Below, piece after piece: positions 39,953 to 43,556 of a stretch of 43,556 nucleotides of DNA. Source of the DNA: Sorangium cellulosum (lineage in GTDB: Bacteria > Myxococcota_A > Polyangia > Polyangiales > Polyangiaceae); contig DYPH01000039.1 in NCBI GenBank assembly GCA_020720045.1, positions 1 through 43,556 on the forward strand, read 5' to 3'. Every line of letters starts with the position of its first letter. The first letter of the stretch is position 1. The translations under genes and the position numbers were made by a program. The notes beneath the pieces were generated by a model. That model did no database searches and had not been told where the DNA came from. It worked only from the letters and a program-made list of their open reading frames with translations.

Positions 39953-41248
39953 ATGGAGCTCCGGACGCTCGCTTCGATCGCGGAAATTCCTTCGGAAACC
40001 TGGAACGCACTGGTGCCGGACGGCGCCGTGTTTCTCGAACATGCCTGGCTTTCGGCGCTGGAGTCGAGCGGCTGCGTTGCAACAAACGACAGCCGCGACG
40101 CGCGGGAGCGTCCGCGCGCATTCCACCTTACGCTGTGGGATACAAGCGGCCCTGAGAAGAAGCTGGTCGCTGCCGCGCCAGCCTACCTCAAGGCGAACAG
40201 CGAAGGGGAGTTCATCTTCGACCACGCCATCGCCAACGCCGCCCCACGGCTGGGCGTTCGCTACTACCCGAAGCTCGTCCTCTTCGTCCCGTTTACGCCG
40301 GCGACGGGCACCCGCGTCCTCATCGCGCCCGAGATCTCCGGAAAAATCCGCGACGACCTACTGAGAACATTCTTCCAAGGTGTTGCAGAAGTCACTGAAG
40401 AACTTGGGCTTTCGAGCGCTCACGTCCTCTTTCCTCCGAGCACGGAAACCGCCGCCGCACAGGGCGCCGCGTTTCGGGAGAGGTTCAGCGTCCAATACCA
40501 GTTTCAGAACGAAAACTTTAGAGATTTCGAGGACTTCCTTAGCATTCTGCCAACCAAGAAACGCACCCAGGTGCGACGCGAGCGGAAACAGCTTGAAATC
40601 GATGGTGTTTCCGTCCGCACCCTCGGCGCCGAAGAGCTCGCGCAGACGGCCGTCGTCGACGACCTCTTCCGCTTCTACACCAGCACCGTCGACCAATTTC
40701 TTTGGGGCCGCCGGTACCTCAACCGCGCCTTTTTTGCGACGGTCGCCGAAACGTTCGCCCATCGGCTTCGACCGGTCGTCGCCGAACGGAACGGAAAACG
40801 CATCGCCGGTGCGTTCAACGTCCAGGGCGGAGATACGCTCTGGGGCCGCTATTGGGGGGCGGACGAACAGCTCCCGTTTCTGCACTTCAATGTTTGTTAT
40901 TATCACGGCATTGAGGAGTGTATCGCAAACAAGTGGCGATGGTTCTCCCCGGGCGCTGGCGGCGAACACAAGCGCGTTCGCGGCTTCTATCCTCGGATCA
41001 CGCGCTCCGCTCACCTTTTTACGAACCAAGGTCTCGACACTGCCGTAGATGATTTTTTCGCTCGTGAACGCGAATCAATCGAAGCTCTCCTTCGGGAGGA
41101 AGGGCGCCTACGACCCGATTTTCCCGAAGATCTCTACCGGCAGGCCGGCGACGCGTCCGTCCGCGAAGCGGGAGACGGCGCGCCCTTCGTGACCAACGCG
41201 TCCGTCCGCGAAGCGGGAGACGGCGCGCCCTTCGTGACCAACGTGTAG
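39953..41248 (+). CDS. FemAB/GNAT-like protein (DUF482 / PF04339 type)
   Basis: 431 residues. It matches the DUF482 family, a GNAT-fold group labelled peptidoglycan biosynthesis/recognition: LPTKKRTQVRRERKQLE, GRYWGADEQLPFLHFNVCYY, KWRWFSPGAGGEHKRVRGF. The biochemical role is not firmly established; acyl or aminoacyl transfer is expected. No signal or membrane segment is seen. The last ~31 residues are two identical 15-residue units (ASVREAGDGAPFVTN) plus a final V, created by a 45-bp DNA duplication (41153-41242). This tail is outside the family domain and derives from the palindromic repeat family. Confidence 0.82.
   Translation: MELRTLASIAEIPSETWNALVPDGAVFLEHAWLSALESSGCVATNDSRDARERPRAFHLTLWDTSGPEKKLVAAAPAYLKANSEGEFIFDHAIANAAPRLGVRYYPKLVLFVPFTPATGTRVLIAPEISGKIRDDLLRTFFQGVAEVTEELGLSSAHVLFPPSTETAAAQGAAFRERFSVQYQFQNENFRDFEDFLSILPTKKRTQVRRERKQLEIDGVSVRTLGAEELAQTAVVDDLFRFYTSTVDQFLWGRRYLNRAFFATVAETFAHRLRPVVAERNGKRIAGAFNVQGGDTLWGRYWGADEQLPFLHFNVCYYHGIEECIANKWRWFSPGAGGEHKRVRGFYPRITRSAHLFTNQGLDTAVDDFFARERESIEALLREEGRLRPDFPEDLYRQAGDASVREAGDGAPFVTNASVREAGDGAPFVTNV
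41153..41242 (-). repeat. Two tandem short-form palindromic repeats in a coding sequence
   Basis: Two exact 45-bp units (41153-41197 and 41198-41242). On the minus strand each contains GGCGCGCCGTCTCCCGC then TTCGCGGACGGACGCG. This aligns with the 309-344 short element at roughly three quarters of positions, with the same inverted-end layout. They supply the C-terminus of the DUF482 protein; only GTG-TAG follows. Confidence 0.7.
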
Positions 41249-41317
41249 CGGGCGAACTTGGGCAAACGGAAAACGGAAATCGACGACACGCCCAATCCCT
41301 GCTAGACGCCGACCAAC

Positions 41318-41827
41318 GTGAAGTCCCAGGCCGCACTCCGTCGCGTACGGGTCGGGCGTCGTATCCTTAACGGCGCCTACCTCGCGGTCGCGACGTGGGT
41401 GGTCGTTTCGAGTGTGTGGCAGATCACGGTGGCGACCTTCGCGCTCGGCGAAGGCGCGAAGGGGGCTGCGACTGCGGAGACCGTCGGTCCCGCCTGCGCA
41501 AAGGCCCTCTTTGACTATCGCACGGCCCTCGAAGGGGCTTGGAACAGCGCCCACGCGAATGCGTCGACGGATCCAGCCCTTCGCCGTGCCGAAGAAAAAG
41601 CCCACGATACCGATGGGTTAGCTGAACGCTATCGTGCGGCACTCGCCCCACACGCCGCCACACAAGCGGCGGTTGCGACAACCTGCCGAAACACCCCGCG
41701 CGGTTCCCGCGCAGAACTCGTCCTCGCCCGCCTCGCATCGGGCCAACTCCTCGCCGCAGATCGGGCATCCGCATTCCCTCTCTCGGAGCTGCGCGACGCA
41801 GTATCTCGAGAAATTCCAGCACCTTAG
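41318..41827 (+). CDS. Small membrane-anchored hypothetical protein
   Basis: 169 residues from GTG 41318, with no clear ribosome site. One membrane helix near residues 17-44 (ILNGAYLAVATWVVVSSVWQ) follows a basic N-terminus. The remainder is a helical, probably periplasmic domain (KALFDYRTALEGAWNSAHAN, DGLAERYRAALAPHAATQ) with two Cys. No family is recognised. It is closed by the hairpin at 41839-41877. Confidence 0.6.
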   Translation: MKSQAALRRVRVGRRILNGAYLAVATWVVVSSVWQITVATFALGEGAKGAATAETVGPACAKALFDYRTALEGAWNSAHANASTDPALRRAEEKAHDTDGLAERYRAALAPHAATQAAVATTCRNTPRGSRAELVLARLASGQLLAADRASAFPLSELRDAVSREIPAP

Positions 41828-41838
41828 CATCTCCAACC

Positions 41839-41877
41839 GCCCCTTCGCCGGCCGCCGCGCCGACGCAAGGGGCTTTT
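41839..41877 (+). terminator. Terminator
   Basis: GCCCCTT (41839-41845) and AAGGGGC (41867-41873), followed by TTTT, end the 41318-41827 transcript. A second GC-rich hairpin (CCTG..GCCGGC / GCCGGCCAGG, 41892-41918) follows, in the leader of the helicase gene. Confidence 0.65.
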
Positions 41878-42031
41878 CTGTAGCTGACTCCCCTGACGCC
41901 GGCCTTCCGCCGGCCAGGAAATCCCCGCCGGTCGACCGACTCGCCCTCCGCGAGCGCACGCCGCGCCCCTCGCCGCCGATGCGGCGAACCGACACCTGAA
42001 GAGACCGAGCGCCGACGCGCCGGACCGATCC

Positions 42032-43556
42032 ATGACCGAAACGAATGCCCTCGCGGCCGACCTCGACGCCGCCGTCACCTTCGACGCGATCCCCCTCAGC
42101 GCGGACGTCCGCCGCGCCCTCGACGAACTCGGATTCGCGCGCCCGACGCCGGTCCAGAAGGCCGTTTTTGCTCCGGCTTCCGCCGGAAAGAACTTGGTCG
42201 TCCAAGCGCGAACCGGGACCGGGAAGACGGCCGCCTTCGGCCTCCCGATCGTCGACTCCCTCGTCGACCCGAAGAAAAAGGGCGTCCAAGCGCTCATCCT
42301 CGTCCCTACCCGCGAGCTAGCGCTCCAGGTCGCCCGCGAGCTCGGCGCCCTCGGGAAGTACAAAAAGCTTTCGATTACGGCCATCTACGGTGGTGCACCG
42401 ATGGGCGCCCAGATTGAGGCCCTCGAAGGCGGCACGCAGATCGTTTGCGGAACGCCCGGTCGCGTCCTCGATCACCTGCGACGCGGCACCCTCGACCCTA
42501 AGCTCGTGAAGATCTTCGTCCTCGACGAAGCCGACGAGATGCTCTCGATGGGTTTTGCCAAGGAGCTCCACGCGATCGTCGAACGCCTCCCGAAGGAGCG
42601 CCAGGGGCTCTTCTTCAGCGCGACGATCCCGCCGGACATTGAGCGCATGGCGACGAGCCAGCTCAAAGATCCCGAGTTTGTCACCCTGTCGTCGGACCAG
42701 GTCGGCGCCCTGCAGATCGCCCACTATGTCTACCCGATCCAGGGGGACAAGTGCGGCGCCCTCGTAAAGGTTCTGGAGATTGAGAACCCGGAAAGTGCGA
42801 TTGTATTCTGCAATACCAAGCACGAGACCGAGCGCGTCGCCGAGGTCCTGAAGCGCAACGGCTACGACGCCGATTGGCTGAACGGCGACCTTGAGCAGAA
42901 GGAGCGCGAGCGCGTCATGGCAGCGACCCGCGAGGGGAAAGTTCGCTTTCTCGTCGCGACCGACGTCGCCGCCCGTGGCATCGACATCAGCCACCTTACC
43001 CACGTCATCAATCACGACTTCCCGGAAAGCCTCGAGAACTACGTGCACCGCACTGGCCGCACCGGCCGCGCGGGGAAGACCGGGACGGCGATCAGCCTCG
43101 TGGAGCCGAAGGATATCGGCAACTTGTACCTGCTCCGGCTGACGTACAAGCTGAAGCCGGTCGAGAAGCACCTGCCGTCGTCGGCGGAACTCAAGACGCG
43201 CCATGAGCTGGATGTCGTTCAGCTCTTTGCCGATATGTTCGGCAATAAGGCCGTCGACGAGGAAGATCTCGCCATCGCGCGGCGCCTGCTCAGTCACGAA
43301 AATGCCGAGCGCATCATCGCGGCATGCATCCGAACCCACCTCGGAGACAAAGAAGATAAGGCGAAAGAGGCGGCCGCCGATGCGCGCCGCGCAAAAAACC
43401 CCGCACCGGTCCGCGAAGTCCGTGCAGAACGCACCGAACGCGCCCCCGCACCGGCCCGCGAAGTCCGTGCAGAACGCACCGAACGCGCCCCCGCGCCGGC
43501 TCGCGAAGTCCGTGCAGAACGCACCGAACGCGCCCCCGCGCCGGCTCGCGAAGTCC
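42032..43556 (+). CDS. DEAD-box RNA helicase (partial, runs off the window)
   Basis: 508 codons from ATG 42032, with no stop before the window edge. It unwinds RNA with ATP. The motifs are complete: FxELGFARPTPVQ-like Q motif, ARTGTGKT (Walker A), PTRELALQ, GG, TPGRVLDH, DEAD (VLDEADEM), SAT, IVFCNTK, ATDVAARGID and HRTGRTGRAGKTG. After the core an acidic/basic helical segment leads to a tail of 15-residue REVRAERTERAPAPA repeats, disordered and charged, likely for RNA contact. The roughly 200-bp leader with stable hairpins would fit cold-regulated expression, but nothing proves it. Confidence 0.95.
   Translation, partial: MTETNALAADLDAAVTFDAIPLSADVRRALDELGFARPTPVQKAVFAPASAGKNLVVQARTGTGKTAAFGLPIVDSLVDPKKKGVQALILVPTRELALQVARELGALGKYKKLSITAIYGGAPMGAQIEALEGGTQIVCGTPGRVLDHLRRGTLDPKLVKIFVLDEADEMLSMGFAKELHAIVERLPKERQGLFFSATIPPDIERMATSQLKDPEFVTLSSDQVGALQIAHYVYPIQGDKCGALVKVLEIENPESAIVFCNTKHETERVAEVLKRNGYDADWLNGDLEQKERERVMAATREGKVRFLVATDVAARGIDISHLTHVINHDFPESLENYVHRTGRTGRAGKTGTAISLVEPKDIGNLYLLRLTYKLKPVEKHLPSSAELKTRHELDVVQLFADMFGNKAVDEEDLAIARRLLSHENAERIIAACIRTHLGDKEDKAKEAAADARRAKNPAPVREVRAERTERAPAPAREVRAERTERAPAPAREVRAERTERAPAPAREV
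43402..43556 (+). repeat. 45-bp tandem repeat encoding the helicase tail
   Basis: The core CGAAGTCCGTGCAGAACGC recurs at exactly 45-bp spacing (GAAGTC at 43415, 43460, 43505 and 43550), giving at least three units of REVRAERTERAPAPA. Units differ by a few third-position or single-base changes. The window ends inside the array, so the copy number is unknown. Confidence 0.9.

Noticed and set aside
42317-43339. 340-codon minus-strand open frame
   Set aside because: It lies wholly antisense to the DEAD-box helicase, whose motifs are unmistakable.
43402-43556. CRISPR-like periodicity of 45 bp
   Set aside because: The repeats are in frame within the helicase gene and have no unique spacers.

Overview
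The window is high-GC DNA in which coding sequences rich in GC at third codon positions lie close together on both strands. Several features point to Myxococcota, probably a Polyangia-type myxobacterium: a Cys-rich secreted protein with a MYXO-CTERM-like tail (Cys, hydrophobic helix, Arg/Lys cluster), many Ala/Pro-rich lipoproteins, a very large Ser/Thr kinase, a bactofilin, and strings of start/stop overlaps with GTG starts. The lineage is inferred from gene content only.

Layout. 1-3.8 kb: possible tail of a plus-strand gene, three uncharacterised minus-strand genes around a palindromic tandem-repeat array, and a lipoprotein. 3.8-6.3 kb: membrane-anchored endonuclease/exonuclease/phosphatase (EEP) family protein, a DUF2071-like membrane protein and a KGG-repeat stress protein. 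6.9-11.3 kb: a translationally coupled oxidative pentose-phosphate operon, gnd-zwf-opcA-pgl. 11.3-19.5 kb: rimO, a phosphodiester glycosidase, several lipoproteins and tRNA-Lys(TTT). 19.5-26.2 kb: a membrane lipoprotein, a YkgJ-type metal-binding protein coupled to a giant protein kinase, and a divergent YbiT-type ABC-F ATPase. 26.3-30.9 kb: a DUF3332 gene broken by one stop codon, an ABC-2 permease with no ATPase beside it, a membrane protein, and both subunits of B12/PLP-dependent lysine 5,6-aminomutase. 30.9-31.8 kb: bacterioferritin and its ferredoxin, with a striking 17-bp perfect inverted repeat in front of the ferredoxin. 32-36.2 kb: LptD with an exported partner, then a peroxiredoxin-bactofilin-lipoprotein operon. 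36.3-43.6 kb: the MYXO-CTERM protein, an OmpA/Pal-like lipoprotein, a FemAB/GNAT-like (DUF482) protein, small unknowns, and a DEAD-box RNA helicase that runs off the window inside a 45-bp tandem repeat.

The most unusual signal is a dispersed palindromic repeat family. It has a long form of about 66 bp, which is intergenic (2785-2847, 15998-16063, 16070-16136). It also has a short form of about 36 bp that lacks the centre and lies inside coding sequence: in frame near the C-terminus of the 204-926 gene, and as a tandem pair forming the last residues of the 39953-41248 protein. This behaviour resembles the Rickettsia palindromic elements.

Functionally the window is mostly housekeeping: NADPH supply, iron storage and mobilisation, ribosomal-protein modification, translation and RNA remodelling, and envelope assembly. 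A layer of lineage-specific secreted proteins and lipoproteins of unknown function lies over it.
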